Of a stretch of DNA of 64,000 nt, positions 53,513-61,264 are shown one piece after another. This stretch comes from Paraherbaspirillum soli (lineage in GTDB: Bacteria; Pseudomonadota; Gammaproteobacteria; Burkholderiales; Burkholderiaceae_D). Position 1 is the stretch's first letter. The number at the start of each line of letters is the position of its first letter. The stretch spans positions 1 through 64,000 of the forward strand of contig NZ_JBHSMT010000023.1 of the NCBI RefSeq assembly GCF_042654985.1. Reading direction: 5' to 3'. The position numbers were made by a program, and so were the translations under genes. The notes beneath the pieces are model-generated. The model did not search any database. It saw only the letters and a program-made list of their open reading frames with translations, and was not told the origin of the DNA.

Positions 53513-54763
53513 TCAGGCGACGGCGACGGCAGGCTTCTGCCTGAGCAGACGCCACAGCGGCCACAATGCCAAGCCCACCGAGGCGCTGGCGGCGACCGCA
53601 AAAGTCTGCAGGCTGGTGCCCGCGCCCAGCACCGACAGCGCGGCGCTGCCCAGGCCGATGGTGGCGATCGACACCATCCCCAACATGGCCGCGACCGTGC
53701 CTTTGCCGCTCTCGCTAGCAAACAATGTCAGGCGGTAGAGCGAAGCGTTGCAGATGCCCATGCCGAAGGCGTAGATCGCCATGCCCGGTATCAGCGCCAT
53801 CAGTTTGACGCCGGCCAGCGTCATTCCCAACATCAGCAGCAGGCCGCCGACAATCGGCACCAGCGCCAGCCGGATCAACGCATCCAACTCAAAGCGGTCG
53901 GCAGCGTAGTTCAGCACCAGGTTGCCGGCAATCAGACCGCCGAAAATCGGCAGTTGCCACAAGCCGTACGCAATCGTATTGAGCCCCAAATCGTGCATCA
54001 GCAGTAACGGCGACAAGCCGATCCAGCTGATCAGAGGAATGCTGATCAAACCCAGCGCCAGACTTCCCTGCATGAATCTGGCATTGCGCAGCAGCTCGCC
54101 ATAGCTGCTCAGGATGCTGGCAAGGTGCAACGGCGTCGGCGCCAGGTGGCTGCCGTCGGTACGGGTGACGCCTATGGTTTCAGGCATGAAGCGCCATAGC
54201 CCGAACCAGGTCAGGACGGCCAGCAAACCTACGCCGACGAACAGTGCGCGCCACGAAAGCACTTCCAATAACAGGCTGCCCAACAACGGCCCCAACAGCG
54301 GCGACAGCAGCGCGATATTCGCCAGGATTGCCATCAGGCGCACGGCTTCCGTTTCGCGGAAAGCTTCCTGCAGGACCGGGTAGCTGACCACCACGATAAA
54401 GCCAAGACCGATGCCCTGGATAAAGCGCAAGCCATGGAAAAAGTAGATGTCGCCTATCCACGGCGTAACCATGCACGCCAAAGCAAAGCCGGCGACGCCG
54501 ATCAATAACAGCGGGCGGCGGCCGAAACGATCGGACAGCGGGCCGATCAACCATTGGAAGGCAACTCCGCCCAGCAAGTAGGCATTCAAGGCCATAGGCA
54601 CATGGCTGGCCGGCACTTGCAAATCGCGGACGACATACAACATGGCGGGCATCACCACGTCGCTGGCGACATAGGTCAGCAATTCGAAAGTGGCCAGCAG
54701 AAGACAGAAGAACAGAGCGCGACGTGGGGAGATGGGGAGCAGTGAGCGAGAAAAGAGTGACAT
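53513..54763 (-). CDS. Bcr/CflA-type MFS drug/metabolite exporter
   Basis: A 416-residue major facilitator with twelve predicted helices (first: RRALFFCLLLATFELLTYVA). Motif A of the DHA1/Bcr-CflA group is present as GPLSDRFGRRPLLLIG (about residues 64-79), and the LEVLSWRALFVGVG segment follows helix 5. Such proteins export drugs or small metabolites against protons. As first gene of the LuxE/LuxC operon it probably exports the product or gives self-protection. A promoter with an overlapping inverted repeat lies just upstream. The C-terminus is Lys/Pro/Ala-rich and unremarkable. Confidence 0.92.
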   Translation of the reverse strand: MSLFSRSLLPISPRRALFFCLLLATFELLTYVASDVVMPAMLYVVRDLQVPASHVPMALNAYLLGGVAFQWLIGPLSDRFGRRPLLLIGVAGFALACMVTPWIGDIYFFHGLRFIQGIGLGFIVVVSYPVLQEAFRETEAVRLMAILANIALLSPLLGPLLGSLLLEVLSWRALFVGVGLLAVLTWFGLWRFMPETIGVTRTDGSHLAPTPLHLASILSSYGELLRNARFMQGSLALGLISIPLISWIGLSPLLLMHDLGLNTIAYGLWQLPIFGGLIAGNLVLNYAADRFELDALIRLALVPIVGGLLLMLGMTLAGVKLMALIPGMAIYAFGMGICNASLYRLTLFASESGKGTVAAMLGMVSIATIGLGSAALSVLGAGTSLQTFAVAASASVGLALWPLWRLLRQKPAVAVA

Positions 54764-54791
54764 CTAGTTATCTTGCATTTTTGAAGCGCGG

Positions 54792-54820
54792 ATTATATTT
54801 GCCCAAATGCAAATAAACAA
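54792..54820 (-). promoter_or_regulatory. Promoter of the LuxE/LuxC operon with an overlapping inverted repeat
   Basis: On the minus strand a consensus TATAAT (54792-54797) is 17 bases from TTGTTT (54815-54820). Inside the spacer lies ATTTGC-N6-GCAAAT (54797-54814), placed like a repressor operator. The predicted transcript begins about 22 bases before the MFS start codon. Confidence 0.55.
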
Positions 54821-54938
54821 CTGTTAATTTTCTCAGCTGCAATTTATTTCGACTATGGTGTAAGCGGCGCGGCAGGCGTTGATGCATCGGCCGCCCAGGC
54901 GTTTTTTGCGGCCGATCACTCCTAATTCCGACAAGCTC

Positions 54939-55307
54939 CTAATTGCCAACGGGGCAGACACGAATGCGATGCCCGTCCGGATCAAGGGCGACGAAGGTGA
55001 GGCCGAAAACATCGGCGTTCGGCGCTTGTTCGATCTTGACGCCTCGTTCGCGCCACTCTCGATGAAGGACTTCCACCGCAGCGTCGTCTGCAACAGTGAA
55101 AGCCAGTTCCGTGCGATTGCCGGTTTGCGGCGGCGCCGGGTTTACCCTGTGGCTAGCCCAGAGACCCAGCGTGAAACCGCCATCCAGAGCGAATGCGACG
55201 TAGGTCGGGAACGAAGCGATCGGGTCGCGGTTAAGCAACTCACGGTAGAACGGGATGCTTTTAACCGGATCGCTGACATACAAAATAATAAGATTGGGGC
55301 TAGACAT
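54939..55307 (-). CDS. VOC family (glyoxalase-like) protein
   Basis: A 122-residue single-domain protein of the vicinal-oxygen-chelate superfamily. It has the YVSDPVKSIPFYRELL opening, ELAFTV in the middle and FVALDPDGHRIRVCP at the end, typical of glyoxalase/bleomycin-resistance-type folds. Such proteins act as dioxygenases, isomerases or antibiotic-binding proteins; this one's substrate cannot be told. A YafY-type regulator lies upstream on the same strand, with a 29-base inverted repeat between them, a common arrangement in proteobacteria. Confidence 0.88.
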   Translation of the reverse strand: MSSPNLIILYVSDPVKSIPFYRELLNRDPIASFPTYVAFALDGGFTLGLWASHRVNPAPPQTGNRTELAFTVADDAAVEVLHREWRERGVKIEQAPNADVFGLTFVALDPDGHRIRVCPVGN

Positions 55308-55350
55308 GGTTGATCTCCTTTAGGTTGTCCTGAATGAAGGATGATAGGAG

Positions 55351-55379
55351 ACCATACTGTCAGTTTCCGGCAGTATGGT
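55351..55379. promoter_or_regulatory. Inverted repeat between the regulator and the VOC gene
   Basis: ACCATACTG (55351-55359) is perfectly inverted as CAGTATGGT (55371-55379). It begins directly past the stop codon of the regulator gene and 44 bases before the VOC start. It may be an operator for the YafY-type protein or a terminator-like hairpin; no long T-run follows. Confidence 0.6.
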
Positions 55380-56066
55380 TTATACCGACTTCACCTGTTT
55401 TTTTTGCCACTCCTTGAGCAAAGCTTGTTTGCTGCGCGGATATCGCAGATCCAGCCAGGCAAGGGAAGAAATCCGGTCCGTCCGGAAATGACGAAAATCG
55501 CCTCGCAGCTCACACCACGAAACGAGTATCCGGGTGCTCTCGAAGAACCCGATCGCAAATGGCCATATGGTGCGGCACGACTCAGCGCCCTCTTGATCGG
55601 CATAGGTGATGGTCATCTTGTGTTCGGTGCGGATTGCCTTTCTTACCAAGCCCAAGTCGATGTTCTCCAGAGTCGTCGTGTCGTGCGGCCCGACAAACAG
55701 CGCATTGGTCTCCATGTCGTTGCGGAGGTCTTCGGGAAGCACGGCGGCGATTTTTGCGAGCGCATTCGACGCCGCCGAAGCAAGCCGCTTGTCCGCGCGC
55801 TTGCTGACCCAGCGCGAGCCGAGTACCAGCGCTTCAATCTCGTCGTCGGAAAACATCAGCGGCGGCAGCATGAAGCCGGGCCGGAGAACGTAGCCGACGC
55901 CTGGCTCCCCTTCAATCATGGCGCCTTGCGCCTGCAGCGATGCAATATCCCGATAAAGGGTTCGGATGCTGACTCCCAACTCCTGCGCAAGCTGTCTGCC
56001 GCTCACAGGCAGACGGTAACGCCGCAGGGATTGGAGCAATTCAAGTAGGCGCTCGGATCGGGACAT
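55380..56066 (-). CDS. YafY-type transcriptional regulator (HTH + WYL)
   Basis: A 228-residue regulator. The N-terminal winged helix (GRQLAQELGVSIRTLYRDIASLQ, here residues about 22-44) is of the HTH_11 type and is followed by the GAMIEGEPGVGYVLRPGFMLPPL linker typical of YafY. The C-terminal WYL domain is recognisable by CRTIWPFAIGFFES and FRTDRISSLAWLD. WYL domains bind nucleic acid or small ligands and often tune activity of the regulator. The gene probably controls itself and the adjacent VOC gene. Confidence 0.9.
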   Translation of the reverse strand: MSRSERLLELLQSLRRYRLPVSGRQLAQELGVSIRTLYRDIASLQAQGAMIEGEPGVGYVLRPGFMLPPLMFSDDEIEALVLGSRWVSKRADKRLASAASNALAKIAAVLPEDLRNDMETNALFVGPHDTTTLENIDLGLVRKAIRTEHKMTITYADQEGAESCRTIWPFAIGFFESTRILVSWCELRGDFRHFRTDRISSLAWLDLRYPRSKQALLKEWQKKQVKSV

Positions 56067-56164
56067 TTTTCAATCGTCTATCGAATCATTAAAAAAGCTT
56101 GCCAGTATAAATCCGTAGACGACGTTTAAGTGTTGACACCATCGAGCGCGATCAATCCGTTTCG

Positions 56165-56917
56165 TCAATATGCGTTCTGCTGGCACTTACCCGCCAGCGC
56201 ATCGCAGCCGATGACGCTAGCGCCAGTGACCGTCACGGCGACTTTTGCCAACGCTCGGCCAGCGACGGAGCCGCCGGTCAAGGTGATCGCCCCATCGGTG
56301 GCGTTACCCGCGAGGATGTTGCCCTTGAGAGCCGAAGTCGTCATCGTCACGCCGGCGCCGACCGACCAAAACACATTGCACGGCCGCCCATGGTCGGCCA
56401 TGACCACTGAGAAATTAGTGCCGGTAAGCGCTGCCCCGACTTTGAAAATCCAGATCCCGTTCGAGGGACCGATGAGCGTCAACGTTGTGTTCGTGAACGT
56501 CACACCTGCGGGAAAACAGTAGACACCCGGCGCAAGCGGACCGAGCGCCGGCACATTGCCCGTGAAGGCAGCGGTCGAGATGGTCTGGGTACAAGGCCGG
56601 GACTGGAGAGCGGAATATGCCCTGAGCAAGTCGGCTTGCGCCAGAGCTGCGGCCGCGTTGGTCGCAGGAGGACTCCCGCCCGCCATCGTGCAGCCGGTAT
56701 TGGTAAAGCTGCCCGGGTAAACGCCTATGTCTCCGGTAACCACCGAACCGGAGGTACAGGTTACATTCGTGCCGCCCAGGATAGAGAATTCCGACGCCGC
56801 ACCCAGTGACACCTGGGCCCATGCCGGGGAGACGCCGCCAGACAGCGCGACGATCCCAAGTATGCATATCGGTACGAACTTCCTGATCGGTTTGATTGAA
56901 ATTGCGGATCTGTTCAT
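56165..56917 (-). CDS. Ice-binding-like protein (DUF3494)
   Basis: A 250-residue secreted protein with a clear signal peptide (IVALSGGVSPAWAQ, cleavage about residue 34). The rest is one DUF3494 domain: opening VSLGAASEFSILGG, then VVTGDIGVYPG, LAPGVYCFPAGVTFT, GIWIFKVGAALTGTNFSVV, CNVFWSVGAGVTMT and GRALAKVAVTVTGASVIGC. These form the right-handed beta-helix of ice-binding proteins from cold-adapted microbes, which stop ice growth or recrystallisation. A good AAGGGAG ribosome site precedes the ATG. It stands alone. Activity is inferred; some family members may act in adhesion. Confidence 0.9.
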   Translation of the reverse strand: MNRSAISIKPIRKFVPICILGIVALSGGVSPAWAQVSLGAASEFSILGGTNVTCTSGSVVTGDIGVYPGSFTNTGCTMAGGSPPATNAAAALAQADLLRAYSALQSRPCTQTISTAAFTGNVPALGPLAPGVYCFPAGVTFTNTTLTLIGPSNGIWIFKVGAALTGTNFSVVMADHGRPCNVFWSVGAGVTMTTSALKGNILAGNATDGAITLTGGSVAGRALAKVAVTVTGASVIGCDALAGKCQQNAY

Positions 56918-57463
56918 GTCTTACTCCCTTTATATTTCAGCGGAAAGACACCGGCATGTGGCCGGCCTCTTGCGGGCGCGAACCCACTTCAAGATGATCC
57001 GCCTTCGGCTGGCAATGCTTTGTTCGTTGCCACACGTAAAGAGAAAAATTTACGCGATTGGTACGCTTAACGCGCCACTCATGGCCGTCTCTGGTGCACT
57101 TTTCGGTAATTTATTTACGCGGCATTTATACGCCTTGCTCCTGGCGAAGGTCTTCAAGCTCAAATTTGACGGAGCGGGATCGACTCGCACGATCCAGTCG
57201 AGAACGGGCTGCTTTGACATGAGGAGGATCACGTTGTGATTATTTGTGTAGTGAGGATGGTCGTCCATGCCTGAGTAACTTGCACTAAAATCACCGCCTT
57301 GGCGCCCGCCACAAATCATTCTGTCAAGACGGTTCAGGCTGGCTGCTGCAAAAGCTTCACATGAATAAAATTGTCCGACTTGGTCTATCCAATCCATGAA
57401 ATGTTTAATACATCATTCAACGTGAACGCGCATGCGCGCCAATTAACTTAACAATTCACAGTT
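56918..57463. other. Intergenic region upstream of the ice-binding gene
   Basis: This 546-base gap holds the ribosome site and presumably the promoter of the ice-binding gene (leftward), and a GCGCATGCGC palindrome near 57430. A 115-codon minus-strand frame at 57050-57397 has no ribosome site or recognisable motif and was not accepted. I see nothing else. Confidence 0.5.
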
Positions 57464-57802
57464 ATGACCACTGAAGATTCCAAGGCTATACCCGAGTTAC
57501 TTGAAAAGTCCGCGCTGCGAGATTTACATGATGCTGAGTTGCGATCCAAAGCGCTCGAAGTGCTCGCGCAGAACAATAATTCGAGCACCTTTTTAGTAAC
57601 AGTTTTTGGCGGCACAGCGCTCGCCGCATTCGCGGAATATATGCTCAAATCCAACGGACTACCGATAGCCGATCTACTGGTTGCACTGTCTTGGGGCGTT
57701 CCCGGCCTGCTTATCTTGAATTACCATCAGGGCCGCCAATTAGATGCAGTTATTCAGATTCTTAAGTTGAACATGAAGGCGACCGGACGGAACGATGATT
57801 AG
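57464..57802 (+). CDS. Small membrane protein, function unknown
   Basis: A 112-residue protein with a charged helical N-terminal half (about residues 1-40) and two hydrophobic segments (FLVTVFGGTALAAFAEYML and LLVALSWGVPGLLILNY). The C-terminus is polar. I do not recognise a family. It is followed 33 bases later by another small membrane protein gene on the same strand, so the two may form a unit. Start at the ATG at 57464; the ribosome site is weak. Lower GC and isolation suggest an accessory gene. Confidence 0.55.
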   Translation: MTTEDSKAIPELLEKSALRDLHDAELRSKALEVLAQNNNSSTFLVTVFGGTALAAFAEYMLKSNGLPIADLLVALSWGVPGLLILNYHQGRQLDAVIQILKLNMKATGRNDD

Positions 57803-57835
57803 CGCTAACCGACAACCAGTTTCGCAGTATGTGCC

Positions 57836-58246
57836 ATGCATTACACACTGACCCTTCGCGGCAATGTCGCACTCATGTTGCCAATATGTGCTGTCTTGGC
57901 TGCGTGCGTCCTCATTGGCTCTCCGCCTTCGTTTGCCATCGCCGGTTTCAGCTCCGCTCTCGGTGTCGTAGCGGGCTTGTTGCAAAGCACAGCTATTCGC
58001 AACAACATGGCAGGCTTCAAAGGTGCACAGACAGCGCTTCAAGTGCGTGCCGTTCTAGTCTCGTCGAACGCAGGAAAAATCTCTGTAGCAATCCTATGGT
58101 TGTTCGGTAGCGCGCTGTTGTCTCTGGTCGTATTTGGCGGTCATGTCGCCACAGTCCAAACAGTCCTCGCTTCATATGCCGGATTTTCGCTAGCTCGCGA
58201 GCTAGCGGCACTTCCAGCCGTAATCTCGTTAAACAAGTTCAGTTAG
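57836..58246 (+). CDS. Small multi-pass membrane protein, function unknown
   Basis: A 136-residue very hydrophobic protein with about four membrane segments (LMLPICAVLAACVLIG; FAIAGFSSALGVVAGLL; ILWLFGSALLSLVVFG; a final amphipathic helix). The start ATG at 57836 lies 33 bases after the preceding small membrane protein gene. Family not recognised. The pair of short membrane proteins with one soluble helical head recalls small effector or holin-like modules, but there is no firm evidence. Confidence 0.5.
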   Translation: MHYTLTLRGNVALMLPICAVLAACVLIGSPPSFAIAGFSSALGVVAGLLQSTAIRNNMAGFKGAQTALQVRAVLVSSNAGKISVAILWLFGSALLSLVVFGGHVATVQTVLASYAGFSLARELAALPAVISLNKFS

Positions 58247-58399
58247 AAATCGCGGCTGCTGAATTCGCACCTAATTCCAGGTTGGACATCGCAGGGGCGC
58301 CGATGACTACCTGGATAGCCGATGTACAAGTGAGGAGAAGCGCGACCTTGCGCAGACTTCAACGTACACATAAAGATACAAATATCCCGTTAAATTTTA

Positions 58400-58428
58400 T
58401 TGCAACATGGAAATTTTCGACTTATTCT
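58400..58428 (+). promoter_or_regulatory. Possible promoter upstream of the S53 peptidase
   Basis: TTGCAA (58400-58405) and TATTCT (58423-58428) are separated by 17 bases in an AT-rich stretch. If used, the peptidase mRNA would have a leader of about 570 bases containing the 36-codon frame. Confidence 0.4.
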
Positions 58429-58557
58429 AAATCCCAAGTACCCCGAGTTTAGTTTTAAGAACATCGTGTCAAGCAGTCGCTTTTATATGCCGCTCGCTTC
58501 AAAAAGAATGAATAAAAATGCAGAGGCCGCCGCTGTTAACTCTCAAGAGGACGCATT

Positions 58558-58668
58558 ATGACTTGTGCTAAATTCACCGCCATATCCCTCATTGTTCCGC
58601 AACTGTCGTCCGACGATTTTTCGCACACTTTTTACACCACGTCTCCCCCCGCCTTCTGTCATTGGTAG
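58558..58668 (+). CDS. Possible 36-residue leader peptide
   Basis: A short frame (MTCAKFTAISLIVPQL...) is preceded by an AGAGGA ribosome site 5 bases before the ATG. It contains four Thr and four Ser and ends CHW. It lies downstream of the possible promoter and could be a translated leader for the peptidase gene. Evidence is limited to the ribosome site and position. Confidence 0.25.
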   Translation: MTCAKFTAISLIVPQLSSDDFSHTFYTTSPPAFCHW

Positions 58669-59004
58669 CGACAACGCTACGGCCATCTAGCGGATTTTAC
58701 GATCCGCGATGTTTCCTGCATCACGCTATGTGATGCAAGTTCCAGCATCTAGATCACCTGTAGAAATTTTTCCGATTCACCAGGCGCTGTCATGGTCGCT
58801 TCCTGGTGTTCGCGCCCTTGTCCGCCGGTGCGGCGGCTCTGGGCATCAAGGCATTTCTTCACAACGCCAGGTACGTCCCGACGTTGCGGGAAATTGCGAC
58901 TTCCCTTGCGAGACTTCACATTGCAAGGGGATGCATTTACTGAGCAGATCCACTCGATTACCGTCGATGGGGTCACTTTATCCATACACAATTGGAGTAA
59001 AGCA

Positions 59005-60990
59005 ATGACATTCAGAGTTAATTTAAAGATGCTATCGCTGGCAGCCTTGATGCTTGCGACATTTGCCTCATCAGCCAAAGCGGAAACATGGGTATCCACT
59101 GCAACCAAAGCGACTGCGGTCAAAGGCACGACGACCAAGGCGGTCACGCATATCGCTGCGATGCAAGCGGGTTCTCTGACACACGTCGTGGTCGCGCTGA
59201 AGCTGCGCAACAAATCTGACCTGGATGGGCTGACGGCTGACATCATGTCCGGACGCACCAACAAGGCGCTTACCAATGCGGAATTCATGTCCCGCTATGC
59301 CCCCACCAAGGAGCAGGTGCAAGCGGTCGTCAACCACCTGACCCGCAGCGGCTTTACCAAGATCACTGTGTCGAGCAATAACATGCTGGTGAACGCCACC
59401 GGCAGCGCCGCCTCGGTAAAATCGGCATTCAATGCCGACTTGCATACCTATAGCGTCAATGGCCGCACTGCATACGCCAACGTGAATGACGCAGCGGTTC
59501 CGCAATCCCTGTCCAATATCGTTTTGGCCGTACATGGATTGCAGACAGTGCACCTGCATCACACAATGTTGAAGAAGCCGGACGCAAAGATTCTCACGAC
59601 GACCGGCCACAACCCCACCGACTTCCCGACAATCTATAACGCAACGAGCCTGCCTAGCGCAACCAACGCCACCATTGGCATCATTAGCCAAGGCGACGTG
59701 TCGCAAACCATTACTGACCTGAATTCATTCGCCAGCTCCGCCGGTTATCCTCAGCCCAATGTTTCCACCGTTGTCGTCGGGTCTGGAAGCAGCGACACCG
59801 CCGGTCTCGGCGAATGGAACATGGATACCCAGAGTTCGTTGGCCGCCGCGGGCGGGACCATCAAGCAAATGGTCTTGTACGTCGCCGATACCCTGAGCGA
59901 TGCCGACCTGACCAATACCTACAATAAGGCCGTCAGCGACAACCAGGCGAAAGCCATCAATGTGTCCTTGGGCGAATGCGAAAACGACGCCCAATCGTCC
60001 GGGATCATGGCCAGCAACGACCAGATTTTCCAGACTGCGGTAGCACAAGGACAGACGTTCTCGGTGTCCTCGGGCGACTCCGGCTCATATGAATGCGGCA
60101 CCAGCACCAATGCGCAGAGCTATCCGGCCGTCTCGCCGTACGTGATTGCGTTGGGCGGTACCCTGGTCGACACGGACTCGAACAACGGCTGGCTTGGCGA
60201 ATCGGTGTGGAGCTGCACCGATTGGCAAAGTTGCCAACAAAGCGCCAACGGTGGCGCCGGCGGCGGTGCCAGCTTGACAGAGTCAGCACCTAGCTGGCAG
60301 GTCAGTTCCGGTGTTCTGGGCTCGTCCACCATGCGCGGCGTTCCTGACATCTCGTTGGATGCCGACCCATCCAGCGGCGCGATGGTCCTGATCAACGGCT
60401 CTACCCAACAAATCGGCGGCACCAGCCTGGCAGCGCCGCTGTTCACCGGCTTCTGGGCACGCGTCCAATCGCAAAACAACAATAGCCTGGCCTTCCCTGC
60501 TGCAGCGATTTATCAAAAAGCCGCCGCCAATCCCGGCATGTTCCATGACATCACCTCGGGCAGCGTTGGCGGTTACAACGCCTCGACTGGGTGGGACTAT
60601 GCCAGCGGCTATGGCAGCCTGAATGTCGCCAATTTTGCAGCAGTCATTGGCTCCGGCACGACACCACCGCCGCCAACAGGCAATGTGTTGAAGAGCGGCG
60701 TTCCGGTAACCGGCCTTGGACTTCCGTCTGGATCGAGCAAGGTCTACTCCATCGTCGTACCAGCCGGCCGTACCAGCCTGACGTTCAAGACTTCCGGCGG
60801 CAGCGGCGACTGCGACATCTACGTCAAACTCGGCTCGGCGCCAACGACCTCTTCGTATCTGAAGAAATCGGATGGTTCAACCACCTCCGAGTCGATCACC
60901 ATCAGTGCTCCGAAAGCCGGGACTTATTACCTGCTGCTCAATTCCTATGCGACGTTTAATGGCGTATCGCTGGTGGCCACTTATAAGTAA
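59005..60990 (+). CDS. Secreted S53 (sedolisin/kumamolisin-type) peptidase with PPC domain
   Basis: A 661-residue secreted acid serine-carboxyl peptidase. The start at 59005 (MTFRVNLKMLSLAALML) has a GGAG ribosome site and gives a signal peptide (cleavage near SSAKA). A pro-kumamolisin propeptide follows (about residues 50-195), then the catalytic domain with the Glu-x3-Asp pair Glu270/Asp274 (GEWNMD), oxyanion Asp358 (SSGDSG) and Ser474 (GGTSLAAP). After a PPPP linker (about residue 553) a C-terminal PPC domain (SGGSGDCDIYVK) ends the protein and is usually removed or used for substrate binding. A strong terminator follows. It probably digests external protein at low pH. Confidence 0.95.
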   Translation: MTFRVNLKMLSLAALMLATFASSAKAETWVSTATKATAVKGTTTKAVTHIAAMQAGSLTHVVVALKLRNKSDLDGLTADIMSGRTNKALTNAEFMSRYAPTKEQVQAVVNHLTRSGFTKITVSSNNMLVNATGSAASVKSAFNADLHTYSVNGRTAYANVNDAAVPQSLSNIVLAVHGLQTVHLHHTMLKKPDAKILTTTGHNPTDFPTIYNATSLPSATNATIGIISQGDVSQTITDLNSFASSAGYPQPNVSTVVVGSGSSDTAGLGEWNMDTQSSLAAAGGTIKQMVLYVADTLSDADLTNTYNKAVSDNQAKAINVSLGECENDAQSSGIMASNDQIFQTAVAQGQTFSVSSGDSGSYECGTSTNAQSYPAVSPYVIALGGTLVDTDSNNGWLGESVWSCTDWQSCQQSANGGAGGGASLTESAPSWQVSSGVLGSSTMRGVPDISLDADPSSGAMVLINGSTQQIGGTSLAAPLFTGFWARVQSQNNNSLAFPAAAIYQKAAANPGMFHDITSGSVGGYNASTGWDYASGYGSLNVANFAAVIGSGTTPPPPTGNVLKSGVPVTGLGLPSGSSKVYSIVVPAGRTSLTFKTSGGSGDCDIYVKLGSAPTTSSYLKKSDGSTTSESITISAPKAGTYYLLLNSYATFNGVSLVATYK

Positions 60991-61058
60991 GACGACTCCA
61001 TCTGTCCCAAGACAATCGGCGGGTAGCTTACGCTGTATTCTTTGGCAGATAGATTGAA

Positions 61059-61089
61059 GGGGCGCCGTGTAAACGGCGCCCCTTTTTTT
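61059..61089 (+). terminator. Rho-independent terminator of the S53 peptidase gene
   Basis: A 9-bp perfect GC-rich stem (GGGGCGCCG / CGGCGCCCC) with a 6-base loop is followed by seven T, 69 bases past the stop codon. Confidence 0.9.
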
Positions 61090-61165
61090 CTGAACCCTAC
61101 TTTGCACTTGATCGCAGACAGCGCCGCGCATCCTGGGAAACGCCCGTCATCGCCACCCTTAAAAA

Positions 61166-61184
61166 GTATTAAACGATTTAATAC
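61166..61184. promoter_or_regulatory. Palindromic operator 1 of the AAA ATPase gene
   Basis: GTATTAAA-CGA-TTTAATAC is a perfect dyad followed by CTTTT, lying just upstream of the -35 box. It is closely related to operator 2. Confidence 0.7.
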
Positions 61185-61200
61185 CTTTTAAGAACTTTAA

Positions 61201-61229
61201 TAGACAAACCGAGATTTGTTTCCCATAAT
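61201..61229 (+). promoter_or_regulatory. Promoter of the AAA ATPase gene
   Basis: TAGACA (61201-61206) and CATAAT (61224-61229), each one mismatch from consensus, are spaced 17 bases apart between the two palindromes. Confidence 0.6.
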
Positions 61230-61233
61230 CAAA

Positions 61234-61264
61234 GGTATTAAATCACTTAATACCTTTTAATACC
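61234..61264. promoter_or_regulatory. Palindromic operator 2 plus half-site, abutting the start codon
   Basis: GGTATTAA-ATCAC-TTAATACC (61234-61254) is a perfect 8-bp dyad at the expected transcription start. A further half-site TTAATACC (61257-61264) ends at the base before the ATG, in the place of a ribosome site. Confidence 0.7.

Larger units (their letters stand above)
58247..59004. other. Long leader region before the S53 peptidase gene
   Basis: This 758-base gap contains one plausible promoter (58400-58428), a 36-codon frame with a ribosome site (58558-58668), a GCATCAC/GTGATGC hairpin near 58720 and a CCCTTGC/GCAAGGG pair near 58912-58936. No full-size gene is supported. An open frame joins the peptidase from 58792, but the peptidase signal peptide starts at 59005. 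Confidence 0.45.

Noticed and set aside
57050..57397. 115-codon minus-strand frame
   Set aside because: No ribosome site, no motif, and codon use not distinct from noncoding; kept as part of the intergenic region.
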